Assembly: GCA_964482205.1 (NCBI GenBank)
Contig: CAYZWI010000001.1
Coordinates: 434,001 to 498,000, forward strand
DNA: 64,000 nucleotides
Direction of reading: 5' to 3'
DNA from: JAZDGX01 sp964482205
GTDB lineage: Bacteria; Eisenbacteria; RBG-16-71-46; CAIMUX01; WJJG01
Part shown: positions 33,990-43,389 of the stretch, in pieces
Layout of the letters: the number at the start of each line of letters is the position of its first letter
How positions within the stretch are numbered: position 1 is the stretch's first letter
Notes under the pieces: generated by a model
Told to the model about the DNA's origin: nothing
The model's database searches: none
What the model saw: the letters and a program-made list of their open reading frames with translations, nothing else
Translations under genes and position numbers: made by a program

Positions 33990-35897
33990 ATGCCATTCCT
34001 CGAATGGAACGGATCCAAGGTAGAAATGGAGCAGGGAATCTCTCTGGCCGACGCCGCCCGCAAGATCCTGGGCGCGAAAGCGTCGCGCCTGGTCGCCGCG
34101 CGGTACGGCGGGCGCCTCGTCGATCTGGCCGCGCGCGTGGACGCAGACGGGCCGGTCGAGTTCCTGACCCCTGAAGACCCGGATGGCCTCGAGGTCTTCC
34201 GCCACTCCTCGGCGCACTTGCTCGCGGAAGCGGTGGTCTCCCTCTTCCCGGACGCGCGGCCGACCATCGGGCCGGCCGTGGAAGAGGGCTTCTACTACGA
34301 CTTCGATCACCCGCCCTTTTCGGAAGAGGACCTCGCGCGCATCGAGGAGCGCATGCGCGAAATCGCGAAGGCCGGGCGTCCCCTCGAGCGGCGCGAGATC
34401 AGCAGGGAGGAAGCGCGCGAGATCTTCCGCGCGAATCCCTACAAGCTCGAGATGATCGAGCAGATGCCCGCGGGAGAGCCGCTCACCGTCTACGGCCAGG
34501 GCGGAAGCTTCGTCGATCTCTGCCGCGGACCGCATGTCCCCGATCTGCGCATGATCCGCGCGGTCAAGCTGCTCAAGGTCGCGGGCGCCTACTGGCGCGG
34601 CGATGCGCGCAACGCGATGCTGCAGCGCGTCTACGGCATCAGCTTCGAGCAGCCCGATCAGCTCAAGGCCTATCTCGCCGCGCTCGAGGAGGCAAAGCTG
34701 CGCGATCACCGCAAGCTCGGCCGCGATCTCGACCTCTTCTCATTCCATGACGAAGGGCAGGGCTTTCCTTTCTGGCACGCGAAGGGCGTGATCGTCTACA
34801 ACGAGCTCTCGGACTTCATCCGCGCCGAATGCCGCCGCCGCGGCTATGTCGAAGTGCGCACTCCCACAATCCTGAACGAGCAGCTCTGGCGGCGCAGCGG
34901 GCATTGGGACCACTACGCCGAATCGATGTACTTCGTCGAGATCGACGAGAAGCCGCACGCGGTGAAGCCGATGAACTGCCCGGGCGGACTGCTCATCTAT
35001 CGCAGCCGCATGCACTCGTACCGCGATCTGCCGATTCGCCAGGCCGAGCTCGGCCTCGTGCATCGCAACGAGCTCTCGGGCGTGCTACACGGCCTCTTTC
35101 GCGTGCGCGCCTTCACCCAGGACGACGCGCATGTCTTCTGCACCCGCGAACAGCTCATCGACGAAGTGATCGGGCTGATCGACTTTTGCCTGCATGTGTA
35201 CAAGGTCTTTGGCTTCCCCTCGCCCGAGATCGTGCTCTCCACCCGCCCGCCCGATTCCATGGGCAGCGACGAGATCTGGAAGGAGGCGACCGAGGCGTTG
35301 AAGAAGGGGCTCGAGCGCGTGTCGCTCGCCTATCGCATCGCCGAGGGAGAGGGCGCCTTCTACGGTCCCAAGATCGACTTCTTCATTCGCGACTCGCTGA
35401 ACCGCAAGTGGCAGTGCGGAACGATCCAAGTGGACTTCTCGATGCCCGAGCTCTTCGAGCTCACCTACGAGGGCGCCGACGGCCAGCCGCATCGCCCGGT
35501 GATGCTCCATCGCGCGATCCTCGGAAGCGTCGAGCGCTTCATCGGCGTTTTGCTCGAGCACACCGCCGGGCGCCTGCCGCTGTGGATCTCGCCGATCCAA
35601 GCCCGGGTGATTCCGATCGCCGAGACGCACGCCGCCTTCGGCGAGCACGTGCGCGAGAAGCTGGCCGCGGAAGACATTCGCGTCGATGTGGACGGGCGCA
35701 ACGAGTCGCTCGGAAAGCGGGTCCGCCAGGCGCAGCTCGACCAGGTGAACTACATTCTTGTGGCCGGCGACAAGGAAGTGGAAGCGGGCGGCGTGAATGT
35801 CCGCACGCGCGACAACCAGGTGCACGGTCTCTTCTCGCTCGACGATCTGGTCGCGCGGTTGCGCGGGGAGATCCGTTCGATGAGTCTTTCTTCCTAG
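33990..35897 (+). CDS. thrS: Threonyl-tRNA synthetase
   Basis: Charges tRNA-Thr and edits mis-charged Ser. It has 635 residues, close to the usual 640. It begins with a TGS domain (about 1-60), then the editing domain with RHSSAHLLAEAV and VDLCRGPHVPDL. The class II core has RRRGYVEVRTPTIL, the zinc-ligand region AVKPMNCPGGLLIYRSR, and VRAFTQDDAHVFCTREQL. Motif 3 is HRAILGSVERFIGVLLEH, and the anticodon-binding domain ends the chain. AAGGAG is 12 bases before the ATG, a long spacing. No T-box is evident in the 179-base leader, and infC-rpmI-rplT do not follow. Confidence 0.97.
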   Translation: MPFLEWNGSKVEMEQGISLADAARKILGAKASRLVAARYGGRLVDLAARVDADGPVEFLTPEDPDGLEVFRHSSAHLLAEAVVSLFPDARPTIGPAVEEGFYYDFDHPPFSEEDLARIEERMREIAKAGRPLERREISREEAREIFRANPYKLEMIEQMPAGEPLTVYGQGGSFVDLCRGPHVPDLRMIRAVKLLKVAGAYWRGDARNAMLQRVYGISFEQPDQLKAYLAALEEAKLRDHRKLGRDLDLFSFHDEGQGFPFWHAKGVIVYNELSDFIRAECRRRGYVEVRTPTILNEQLWRRSGHWDHYAESMYFVEIDEKPHAVKPMNCPGGLLIYRSRMHSYRDLPIRQAELGLVHRNELSGVLHGLFRVRAFTQDDAHVFCTREQLIDEVIGLIDFCLHVYKVFGFPSPEIVLSTRPPDSMGSDEIWKEATEALKKGLERVSLAYRIAEGEGAFYGPKIDFFIRDSLNRKWQCGTIQVDFSMPELFELTYEGADGQPHRPVMLHRAILGSVERFIGVLLEHTAGRLPLWISPIQARVIPIAETHAAFGEHVREKLAAEDIRVDVDGRNESLGKRVRQAQLDQVNYILVAGDKEVEAGGVNVRTRDNQVHGLFSLDDLVARLRGEIRSMSLSS

Positions 35898-35941
35898 CCG
35901 GCGCGACGCGGCGGACATCCGCCGTGCACGGAACGAGCATC

Positions 35942-35978
35942 GGCCCCGCGCGGGATTCTCCCCGCCGGGGCCTTTCTC
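35942..35978 (+). terminator. Probable intrinsic terminator after thrS
   Basis: GGCCCCG (35942-35948) pairs with CGGGGCC (35966-35972) with further GC pairing inside, followed by TTTCTC. It lies 45 bases past the thrS stop and overlaps the last codon of the convergent methyltransferase gene. Confidence 0.55.
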
Positions 35979-36462
35979 ACGCGCCGGACTTTCTCGGAAA
36001 TCCGAGCTCGACATGAATGCAGGAAGGCGGAAGGACTCCCGGGAACAATCTTTCCTGCACGCGCACCAACGCGAGCGGCAGAGCGAAATCGATCCGCCCG
36101 TTCGCATAGCGATGGCGCACCTCCATCGAGCGCACTTCCAGGCGGCGGAAGATGCTCTTTCGAAAGGTCTCGGTGTTGAAGAAGACTCGATGGGTGGCGT
36201 CGTTGTAGGCCACATAGTTCATGCAATAGGGAACGATGGCCTCCAAGACCCCTTCCTTCGAAAGCAGCCGGAAAAGCTCGAGGAGCCCTTCGACGCGAAG
36301 GTGCTCGAGGACATTGTCGCAGTAGATTCGTTCGCACGCCCCGTCGCGAAAGGGAAGCCCGCCGTTGATGTCCGCGACCAGGTCGGGCGCGACGCCGCGG
36401 TCGATGTCGACATTCACGAAACCGGCGAGCGGCTTGCGCCCGCATCCCGCGTTCAGCTTCAT
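35977..36462 (-). CDS. Small SAM-dependent methyltransferase
   Basis: Class I methyltransferase of 161 residues, probably acting on a glycan or nucleotide sugar judging by its neighbours. It begins KLNAGCGRKPLAGFVNVDID with the SAM-binding GxG loop; LPFRDGACERIYCDNVLEHL carries the post-motif acidic and hydrophobic residues. The family (Methyltransf_11-like) is common in surface polysaccharide loci. Its ATG overlaps the upstream glycosyltransferase stop as ATGA. Substrate unknown. Confidence 0.82.
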   Translation of the reverse strand: MKLNAGCGRKPLAGFVNVDIDRGVAPDLVADINGGLPFRDGACERIYCDNVLEHLRVEGLLELFRLLSKEGVLEAIVPYCMNYVAYNDATHRVFFNTETFRKSIFRRLEVRSMEVRHRYANGRIDFALPLALVRVQERLFPGVLPPSCIHVELGFPRKSGA

Positions 36463-37739
36463 GGCGCTTCCTTCCGCCCCGCTCTCTGGGGCCAGTCATG
36501 GGCCGCGCCCCCGGAGCACCCGGCTGCGATCACTTCCGCGAACAACGCCTCGTACTCGTCGAGGCTGCGATCGAGCGAGAACCGCGCGCGCGCGGAGGCG
36601 GCGACATCGGCCATCGGCGCGCCACTCTCCAAAACGCGCCGCAGGCCTTCCCCGATGGAGCGAGGATCTCCGGCGCGGGCCCGCCACACTCCCTCTTCGC
36701 CTCCAAACGCGGGAAGGGGCATCGCGTCGGAGACGAGCACGGGACAGCCGAGGCAGAGCGCTTCGAGCACGATGAGCGGGAGCCCCTCGGGACGCGTTCC
36801 CACCTGCGCGACCAGGTCGGACGCGCGCACGAGTCCGAGGAGGCGGTCGCGAGGCACCCTTCCGAGCAGACGCACCTGGTCGAGACCCTCCCGCCGCGCA
36901 AGATCGCTCAGGAGGTGCGCGTCACGCCCCTCCCCCGCGATCGCGAGCGCGATCCGTCGTCGCTCTTCCATGGCCGCATAGGCCCGCAAGAGATCGAGCG
37001 CGCCCTTTTCGCGAATGAGCAGCCCGGCGGTCAGGACGAGGCGTTGGTGCTCCTTCACGCCCAGCGCCTCGCGCTCGGCCTGGCGCGAGAATCCCGCGCG
37101 ATCGAGCGCCTGGAGATCGATTCCGTTCGGGATCGTCACGATCCGGCTGCGGTCGAGGAAGCGGTAGGGCCCGCGTTCGAAATAGCTCCGGACGGCGGGC
37201 CCGACGGCGATGATGCGCTCGAAACGGCGAAGGAATGCGCGCTCTGAGGCCAGGTAGAGCCAGAGGCGGTAGAAGCCGCGCCCGTCGGCCGCGCGCAGCT
37301 TGACCGCCGCTTCCGCCCACGAGCTGCCGTGCGCCTGGAAAACGGCGGGCAAATGCGCGAGGTGGGCGACGAGCGGACCGGCCGCGAGCGTTGCCGTGAG
37401 GATCAGGTCGGGCGGGTCCTTGCGATGCGCTTCTCCCCAGCGGAGAAGCGCGCGTGAAAACGCGTGGGTGAAGCGCCCGGGCTTCGCGTCGAGGGCGTGA
37501 AGCTCGACGCCCTCGGGCACCCCTTCGTGGAACGGCTGGGATCGGCCCTCGGATGCCGCGCCGGGAGTCTTGCCGGCTTGCGCGGGCGCGTCGTCCAGGC
37601 GGGTCGTGATCAGGGAGACGCTCCAGCCGCGCCGGGCCAGGCCGGTTGCCATTTCGTGAACAACCCGCTCCATGCCGCCCAATCCGTGGGCCGGAATGCC
37701 CCGGGAGATGTACCAGAGCCGGCCGCGACGCGAGCTCAC
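36459..37739 (-). CDS. Family 4 glycosyltransferase
   Basis: GT-B fold glycosyltransferase of 426 residues. The N-terminal loop is ISRGIPAHGLGGMERVVHEM (glycine-rich acceptor side). The nucleotide-sugar side has IVTIPNGIDLQALD, GRVPRDRLLGLVRASDLVAQ and the E-x7-E motif in RPEGLPLIVLEALCLGCPVL. The preferred start is the GTG at 37739, which overlaps the MurJ stop as GTGA behind GAGGA; an ATG at 37754 is possible. A Pro/Ala/Glu-rich insertion lies near residues 45-65. It is probably part of an envelope polysaccharide pathway. Confidence 0.88.
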   Translation of the reverse strand: MSSRRGRLWYISRGIPAHGLGGMERVVHEMATGLARRGWSVSLITTRLDDAPAQAGKTPGAASEGRSQPFHEGVPEGVELHALDAKPGRFTHAFSRALLRWGEAHRKDPPDLILTATLAAGPLVAHLAHLPAVFQAHGSSWAEAAVKLRAADGRGFYRLWLYLASERAFLRRFERIIAVGPAVRSYFERGPYRFLDRSRIVTIPNGIDLQALDRAGFSRQAEREALGVKEHQRLVLTAGLLIREKGALDLLRAYAAMEERRRIALAIAGEGRDAHLLSDLARREGLDQVRLLGRVPRDRLLGLVRASDLVAQVGTRPEGLPLIVLEALCLGCPVLVSDAMPLPAFGGEEGVWRARAGDPRSIGEGLRRVLESGAPMADVAASARARFSLDRSLDEYEALFAEVIAAGCSGGAAHDWPQRAGRKEAP

Positions 37740-39217
37740 CTGCGATTCCTCCATCGAGCGAGCACCAGGCTTCTCGTCTCCCGGCGGATCCCGATCACGA
37801 GCGCCCAGTAGGCGCCGGCGGCCGCCGTCTGTACGAGGGTCCCGAGCGGATCTCGAGGAGCCGCTCGTCCGAGCGACCAGGAGAGCAACACATAGGGCGG
37901 GACGGCCACGAACAAGGCAAGCGCAGTGCGGGCCGCGCGCCCGCCCAGCGGCCCGATCGATTTCCAGTAGCAGGCCAGAGAGGCGAGCGAGCCCGCCGTC
38001 ACGCCGAGGCCGAGCGCGAGCGTGCCCAGCGGCCTCCAGAGGATCACATTGCAGGCGACATTGACGGCGATGGAAAGGCCTTCCGCGCACAGAACGGCGC
38101 GGTTTCGAAGGCGCGCGTTCATGACCCTCTGCATGACATGGCTGGCGCTGAAAGCCCACAAGCCGAGGGCGAGGCCGACGCAGGCGCGCGTGGTCAGCCA
38201 CAGCGACTGCTGGTCGTATTCTCCGCGCAAGTAGAAGATCGCCAGCAGGCCGCGCGCATTCATGGCGAGAAATGCCGACATGGGAACGAGCGCGGCCAGC
38301 AGCAGGGCAAGAAGAGAGTCCACGCGCTCGGCCGTCTCGCGATCGCTGAAGTTCGCAAACAACGCGAGCCCCAGGAGGCCCAGGGGAACGGCAATCAGGA
38401 AGTGGATCGACTCGGTGACGAAACGGGCGTAGTCGAGCGCCGCGACGCTGCCGGGGCCGATCAGGGACGCGACATGGCGCTCGATCAGGATGTTGCCTTC
38501 GACCAGGATCGAGAGCGCGAGAAGCGGTTTCAGGAGCACCCAGAGGCGTGCCGCCGTTTCCGACACGAGCGCGCGATCCCACCCCGCCTGCCATCTCAGC
38601 ACGCCGCGCCGGCGCAGGTGAAGCGTGGCCCAGAGCGCGAGCAGGATATAGGTGGCCGTGAATCCGTAGGCGGCCAGCGCTGGCTCGCCTTTCCAGGCGG
38701 CGGCGGCAATCATGACGACCATGCCCAGGTTCTGGATTGCCGGACGGAGCGCCGGAATGGCGAAATACCCGCGCGACATGCCGAGCGAGCTCAACACTCC
38801 GCAGTACACATAGGCTGGCAGTCCTGCGGCCAGGATGCGAAGCATCTGCGAGGCGACCGCGACCCGATCCTCATCAAACCCGCGCAGCACGGCGCCCACG
38901 AGCGGCCCGGCCCAGACGGCCAGCGCGACAGCCACCAGGGCGGCCACGGCGACAAAGAAGAGGAGCAAGGTCTGCAGGAGGGTTTGCGCCTTGGCGGGGG
39001 ATTCCGTTTGGTAACGGGCGTGCAAGGGAACGAAGCAGGTTTCGATCGCTTTGGCGGTGAGGAGATGCACGGGCGCCAGGGCAAGCGTCAGCGATCCGCG
39101 GTAGGCGTCGGCGACGGGACCGGTTCCGAAGTACCGCGCGAACAGGATCTCGCGCGCCGCTCCGATGAGCTTCGAGAGCGCGCCGCCCGCGCTCAGGCGA
39201 AGATAGTCGCGCCTCAT
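37736..39217 (-). CDS. murJ: MurJ/MviN-family lipid-linked oligosaccharide flippase
   Basis: Integral membrane protein of the MOP superfamily, 493 residues with about 13-14 hydrophobic segments. It begins MRRDYLRLSAGGALSKLIGA followed by AREILFARYFGTGPVADAYR, which fits the MurJ N-terminus, and has NILIERHVASLIGPGSVAAL and IFYLRGEYD later. The ATG at 39217 gives a normal N-terminus; an ATG at 39340 would add 41 residues and overlap the upstream stop. Lying among glycosyltransferases, it may flip a polysaccharide precursor rather than lipid II. Confidence 0.85.
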   Translation of the reverse strand: MRRDYLRLSAGGALSKLIGAAREILFARYFGTGPVADAYRGSLTLALAPVHLLTAKAIETCFVPLHARYQTESPAKAQTLLQTLLLFFVAVAALVAVALAVWAGPLVGAVLRGFDEDRVAVASQMLRILAAGLPAYVYCGVLSSLGMSRGYFAIPALRPAIQNLGMVVMIAAAAWKGEPALAAYGFTATYILLALWATLHLRRRGVLRWQAGWDRALVSETAARLWVLLKPLLALSILVEGNILIERHVASLIGPGSVAALDYARFVTESIHFLIAVPLGLLGLALFANFSDRETAERVDSLLALLLAALVPMSAFLAMNARGLLAIFYLRGEYDQQSLWLTTRACVGLALGLWAFSASHVMQRVMNARLRNRAVLCAEGLSIAVNVACNVILWRPLGTLALGLGVTAGSLASLACYWKSIGPLGGRAARTALALFVAVPPYVLLSWSLGRAAPRDPLGTLVQTAAAGAYWALVIGIRRETRSLVLARWRNRR

Positions 39218-39231
39218 GTGCGCCCGCGCTT

Positions 39232-39256
39232 CCTGCAGGCGCCTGCCGCCTGCAGG
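39232..39256. repeat. Perfect 10-base inverted repeat
   Basis: CCTGCAGGCG (39232-39241), a five-base loop, then its exact complement (39247-39256). It lies between the upstream glycosyltransferase stop and the preferred murJ ATG, where it could affect murJ translation or termination. Confidence 0.7.
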
Positions 39257-39332
39257 CGCGCCCGGTTTGCACGCTCGCGCTTCACGCCCGCCCGCGCTCT
39301 TGGCCTGCTCCTCTTGCCTGCATGCACGCGCA

Positions 39333-40489
39333 TCAAACATCCTCAGCCAGCATGCGCTCCATGGCCGTCAGATAACGGGCCGCCACGAGCTGCCAGTCGT
39401 ACGCTTCGCTGGAAGCGCGGGCGTTCCCCCGCAAGCGCTCGAAGAGCGCCCCGTCCGTGGCCAGGCGCTCGAGAGCGCGCGCGACCGCTGCCCCGTTGCG
39501 CTCCACGAACAGCCCGTTTTCTTCCTCCCGGATGTAGTCCACGACTCCGCTCACGCGAGTCGTGATCACCGGGAGCCCGGCGGAGAGCGCTTCCAAGCCG
39601 ACCAGCCCGAACGATTCGTAGTTCGAAAGGAACAGAAAGAGATCGCAGGCCGCGTAGAGGCGCGGCAGATCGGCGCGTGGGCCGAGAAAGCGCACACGCT
39701 CCTCGATCCCGGCGGAGTGCGCCAGCGCACGGTAGCGATCGGGACGGTCGCCGCCCGCGACCAGCAGCGACGGTCGCGCGTCGGGGCGGCATAGCGCGAC
39801 TCCTTCGATGGCCTCGCGAAGCCCTTTGCGAGCGAACTCGTGGCCCGCGAAGAGCGCCAGCCGTTCTCCCTGGGGCAGTCCGAGCTCACGCCGAAGCGCC
39901 CCCTTGTCGCCGGCGGGGCGGTAGCGCTCGCGGTCGACTCCGTTTGGAATGCAGACGATCCGCCCGGGCGGTATGCCGTAGAACCGCTCGTATTCCTGCG
40001 CGACTCCCCGGCTCACCGCAACCAGCCACGGTTTGCGGGCCCGGCCGAAATTGTACGACTCTCTGGACAGCACGAACCAATGCAGCGGATTGACGAGCCA
40101 CCCCCATCCTCCGGCGGCTCGTTTGGCCGCAATGGCCGCCCGGTGGCAGCTATGAGCGACGAACGCATCGCCCGTGAACGAGTCGCCGTGCGAGAGGACG
40201 ATGTCGTGGTCCGCCCGCAACCGCCGCGCCTGAGCGCTCGCCCAGATGCTGAAAAGCGGCACTTCGAGCGCCAGCCGCAAGCGTGAATTCCCGAGCCGTC
40301 GAAGAGATGCGCCAGGCGAGGAGCGCTCCGCAGGCCACCGAGCGCACCTTCTATTTTCGCCGGCGAAGGAAACCAGGCAAGGCTCGTCACCGGCACGCCG
40401 GCCGCAGTGAGCTCGCGCGCGAGGTGGAACGCGACCTGGGCGATTCCGCGCGTGGGCTCTAGCGAGCGGGAGATCTGTGCAACCCGCAT
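39333..40489 (-). pseudogene. Family 4 glycosyltransferase with an apparent frameshift
   Basis: The N-terminal part from the ATG at 40489 reads MRVAQISRSLEPTRGIAQVA, a typical GT4 start. The rest of the protein continues in another frame from about 40270-40330: RLALEVPLFSIWA, VSRGVAQEYERFYGIPPGRI, CIPNGVDRERY, and the E-x7-E motif in SNYESFGLVGLEALSAGLPV, ending at 39333. The full span is 1157 bases, not a multiple of three, so a one-base change separates the parts. Neither half looks degraded otherwise, so a sequencing error or a very recent mutation is likely. It is the first gene of the leftward glycan cluster. Confidence 0.75.
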
Positions 40490-40538
40490 CCCCTGGTTCC
40501 GCCTTCCTCATGTTCGACCGCCGGGAGAACAGGCGGCC

Positions 40539-40567
40539 AGTATAGGGACGCCCGCGAAACCGGTCCA
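40539..40567 (-). promoter_or_regulatory. Candidate promoter for the leftward glycan cluster
   Basis: Minus strand TGGACC (40562-40567), a 17-base spacer and TATACT (40539-40544, five of six consensus), with the glycosyltransferase ATG 50 bases downstream. It is in the 238-base divergent gap. Confidence 0.5.
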
Positions 40568-40727
40568 GCGCGTGGCGCCCGCGCTTGGCCTTCCCGCCGG
40601 ACGCCAATCCACCGGCCATCTGTCCGTTGCCGCCTATCCGCTGGACCGTGGCCCGGTCCCCGCGTAGGCTTCGCGCGCTCGTCTTGGATCTCGCAGTGGA
40701 AGCGCGCGCGGTAACGGGGTTCGGATC

Positions 40728-41939
40728 ATGACCGAAACGGCGGACCTTCCCGACATCCTCTGCTTCGGCTCGGCCGACTTCCAGGAATCCAACTGGGTGA
40801 ACGCCCAGCATCTCATGTGGCGTCTCTCCGCCCGCCATCGCGTGCTCTATGTCAACAGCCTCGGGCTGCGCCCTCCGCGCGTGGACCGCCGGGACCTGCG
40901 AAAGATCGCCCGCCGCTTGCGCGCCGCCGGAGCGCGCCTCGCGAGGCCGGATGCGCAGAGGTTCCTGCATGTCCTCTCGCCCCTCTCGCTCCCTCCTGGG
41001 ATGGCGCCCGGACCCGGCTCGCTTCTGCTCGCCGCGCAGATTCGAGGCGCCATGAAGCGCCTCGCGTTCGACCGGCCCCTGGCATGGATCTTCTTGCCCA
41101 GCGCCGCGCCGGTGCTTTCTCGCTTGCCCCTCGGACCCACCGTGTACCACTGCGTCGACGCGTACGAAGCGAATCCGGGTGTGGACGCGGCGCGGATTCG
41201 CGCGTGGGAATCGGATCTCCTCCGCCGGGCGGATCTCGTGCTCGCCGCCTCCGCTCCGTTGGCCGAGCGCCTCGCCCGGGTCCACCCGCGCGTGCGGCTC
41301 CTCGCCAATGTGGCCGATCTCGACTCCTATCCGCCTCCCGGCGCAGCCGTGCCGGAGCCCGAGGAGTACGCCTCGATTCCCCGCCCGCGCTTCGTGTACC
41401 TGGGCAATCTCGCCGCCTACAAAGTGGATCTTCCGCTCCTCGAACAGGCGGCCGCCCGGCGAACCGACTGGAGCTTTGTCTTCGTGGGCGGCGTGGGACA
41501 AGGCGAGAAGGCGACGGAAACCCAGCGGCTGATAGGACGCGCCAATGTCCACCTGCTCGGCCCCCGCCCCCGCCAGGGCCTCGCCTCTTTTCTCCATCAC
41601 GCCGATGCGGGCCTGATTCCCTTCACCGTGAACGCTTCGACCGCGCACGCTTTTCCGATGAAGTTCTTCGAGTATCTCGCCTGCGGGCTTCCGGTCGTGT
41701 GCGCGCCGCTGCCCGGTCTTGCGCCGTTTCTCGACCCGCCCCTCGCCTACCGCTACGAAGGCCTGGCGGAATTCCTGGAAGCGGGCGAACGCGCGCTCGC
41801 CGAAGGTCCGGCGCATGCGGGAACGAGGCGATCCTTCGCCCAGACGCATTCCTGGACGAGGAGAATGGAAGAGGTGGAGCAGATCGTGCGTGAATTGCGC
41901 GCGGCGGTTCCGCCTCGGCGCGGCCGACGCGCGCCGTGA
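40728..41939 (+). CDS. Glycosyltransferase (GT4-like, TuaH type)
   Basis: GT-B glycosyltransferase of 403 residues, divergent from the leftward glycan cluster. The N-terminus DILCFGSADFQESNWVNAQH is characteristic of the TuaH-like group, with HRVLYVNSLGLRPP after it. The C-terminal half has FVYLGNLAAYKVDLPLLEQA, LGPRPRQGLASFLHHADAGL, PFTVNASTAHAFPMKFFEYL and ACGLPVVCAPLPGLAPFLD. The ATG at 40728 has GGGGTTCGGATC upstream. Activity on a cell-surface glycan is inferred from family and neighbours. Confidence 0.85.
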   Translation: MTETADLPDILCFGSADFQESNWVNAQHLMWRLSARHRVLYVNSLGLRPPRVDRRDLRKIARRLRAAGARLARPDAQRFLHVLSPLSLPPGMAPGPGSLLLAAQIRGAMKRLAFDRPLAWIFLPSAAPVLSRLPLGPTVYHCVDAYEANPGVDAARIRAWESDLLRRADLVLAASAPLAERLARVHPRVRLLANVADLDSYPPPGAAVPEPEEYASIPRPRFVYLGNLAAYKVDLPLLEQAAARRTDWSFVFVGGVGQGEKATETQRLIGRANVHLLGPRPRQGLASFLHHADAGLIPFTVNASTAHAFPMKFFEYLACGLPVVCAPLPGLAPFLDPPLAYRYEGLAEFLEAGERALAEGPAHAGTRRSFAQTHSWTRRMEEVEQIVRELRAAVPPRRGRRAP

Positions 41940-41961
41940 GATCGAGACGAGCGAATCGGCG

Positions 41962-43230
41962 TCACTCGATCAGGGAGTAGTCGCCGAATCCCGTGCGGTC
42001 GACGAACACGAATCGCCGCGCCAGCCGGTCGTATTGCCAGATCTCGACGGGACGCCCACTCGACGGCATGGGACGGCGGTCCACCAGGTCCGGCTCCCCA
42101 TACTGGATGTAGATCCGTCCCCGATCGGTGCGCCATCCCGGACGGACGGCGGCGTAGCGCGCGTTCGCGATGCGCAGGCGGTCGAAGAACTCTTCCTTGA
42201 ACTCGTTGCGCGCCGTCATGGGGCTCGGGTCCCGTTGCCCCCAGAAGGCATCCCACAACCGCCTGCGAGCGGAAGGGTCCGCTTCGCGCAAGACATCGAC
42301 TTCGGCTTCGTCGGCGATGTACTCCAAGGCGCCGATCGACTCGTCGAAGAAGCGCGCCAGCGCCTCGTCGGTCTCCACCCGGCTGCCCACATTCGCGAAG
42401 GCGCCCGCCTTGCGGCCATCCGCCTCGGCCTCAACTTCGAGCCGGTATCCCCCTAGGGAAAGGTCCGCGAACGAGATCGGCCAACTGAGGCGGGTCGATT
42501 CCCGCCCGCCGGATACCGAAAAGCTACCTTCGCGAACCAAAACGCGGCTTTCCTGCTCGTCCCACAAGCTCCAATGGACCTCGACGTTCCCGGGCGTCAA
42601 ATCCGGATGAAGCAGTTCGGCGTGAACGCACAGCGAATCGCCCGCAACGGAGGCATCGGACGCCATCCGCGGATCGAAGAAGAGCTCCTCGATCGTCCCC
42701 ACCGCGTTGCAGGGCCCAAAGAGCAATGGGGAGAGACGCAGTTGCCCGGGAAAAACCGGCTCCAGCGCCAAACCCAGTTCCACTCGCCCCTCATGGCCGG
42801 AAGAGGGCTCGGAGACGGCGACCTCCAGCCGGTAGCGGCCGGGCGGAACGGGAATGCGCATGTCTCGCTTGTAGAGCGGGCGCTCCTCCAGCGATGCACG
42901 GTCGGGGGCATGCATTGTTTCGGGATACAGGTTGCCGGCGACCTGGCGCTCTCCGTCGAAAATGAGAACGATGATGTCGAAACGGGCGGCCAGTTCATCG
43001 CCCACCCTTCGGAACGAGAGCTCGCGGTAGGGGATCTCGACTTCCACCAGGGCCGCCGAGCGGGTGCCGTCGAGAAGCGGGACCACCCGCGCCGTGAAGG
43101 CCGGCCGTTCGGGGTGGACGGCGTGATTCGTCCATTGGGAAGCGGAGCGGCCCGCGCACCCGATCGTGCAGAGCAGGACCAGCAGACAAGCGGCCTTCCC
43201 CGCCGGGTGCCAGAAGCGCAACTCTTTCAT
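41962..43230 (-). CDS. GWxTD-domain lipoprotein
   Basis: Predicted lipoprotein of 422 residues with the GWxTD domain found in several FCB-group phyla; its function is unknown. The signal ends LLVLLCTIGC, placing the lipid on Cys25. The body is beta-rich (VPPGRYRLEVAVSEPSSGHE, SLGGYRLEVEAEADGRKAG). The C-terminal domain shows EEFFDRLRIANARYAAVRPG, the GWRTDRGRIYIQYGEPD motif and EIWQYDRLARRFVFVDRTG. The ATG at 43230 is chosen over a TTG two codons upstream. It diverges from the AAA+ gene across 159 bases. Confidence 0.88.
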   Translation of the reverse strand: MKELRFWHPAGKAACLLVLLCTIGCAGRSASQWTNHAVHPERPAFTARVVPLLDGTRSAALVEVEIPYRELSFRRVGDELAARFDIIVLIFDGERQVAGNLYPETMHAPDRASLEERPLYKRDMRIPVPPGRYRLEVAVSEPSSGHEGRVELGLALEPVFPGQLRLSPLLFGPCNAVGTIEELFFDPRMASDASVAGDSLCVHAELLHPDLTPGNVEVHWSLWDEQESRVLVREGSFSVSGGRESTRLSWPISFADLSLGGYRLEVEAEADGRKAGAFANVGSRVETDEALARFFDESIGALEYIADEAEVDVLREADPSARRRLWDAFWGQRDPSPMTARNEFKEEFFDRLRIANARYAAVRPGWRTDRGRIYIQYGEPDLVDRRPMPSSGRPVEIWQYDRLARRFVFVDRTGFGDYSLIE

Positions 43231-43389
43231 TTTCAATCTCTTACTTCAACATTTCCATGGCAATCGCTTCCATGGTACCGTATTCGGCGCGCCTTGGCCA
43301 GCGCCGCAACCGGCGGATCAACGAAGCCTCCGTGCCTGCCGAATCACTGGGTAGAGGCACGCGCATTGCTGAGAGCCCCCGGGGGGATC

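Noticed and set aside
39218..39340. 41-residue N-terminal extension of MurJ from the ATG at 39340
   Set aside because: The extension is Ala/Arg/Gly/Glu-rich and unlike MurJ, whereas the ATG at 39217 gives the expected N-terminus. It is not excluded, so the doubt is noted in the murJ entry.
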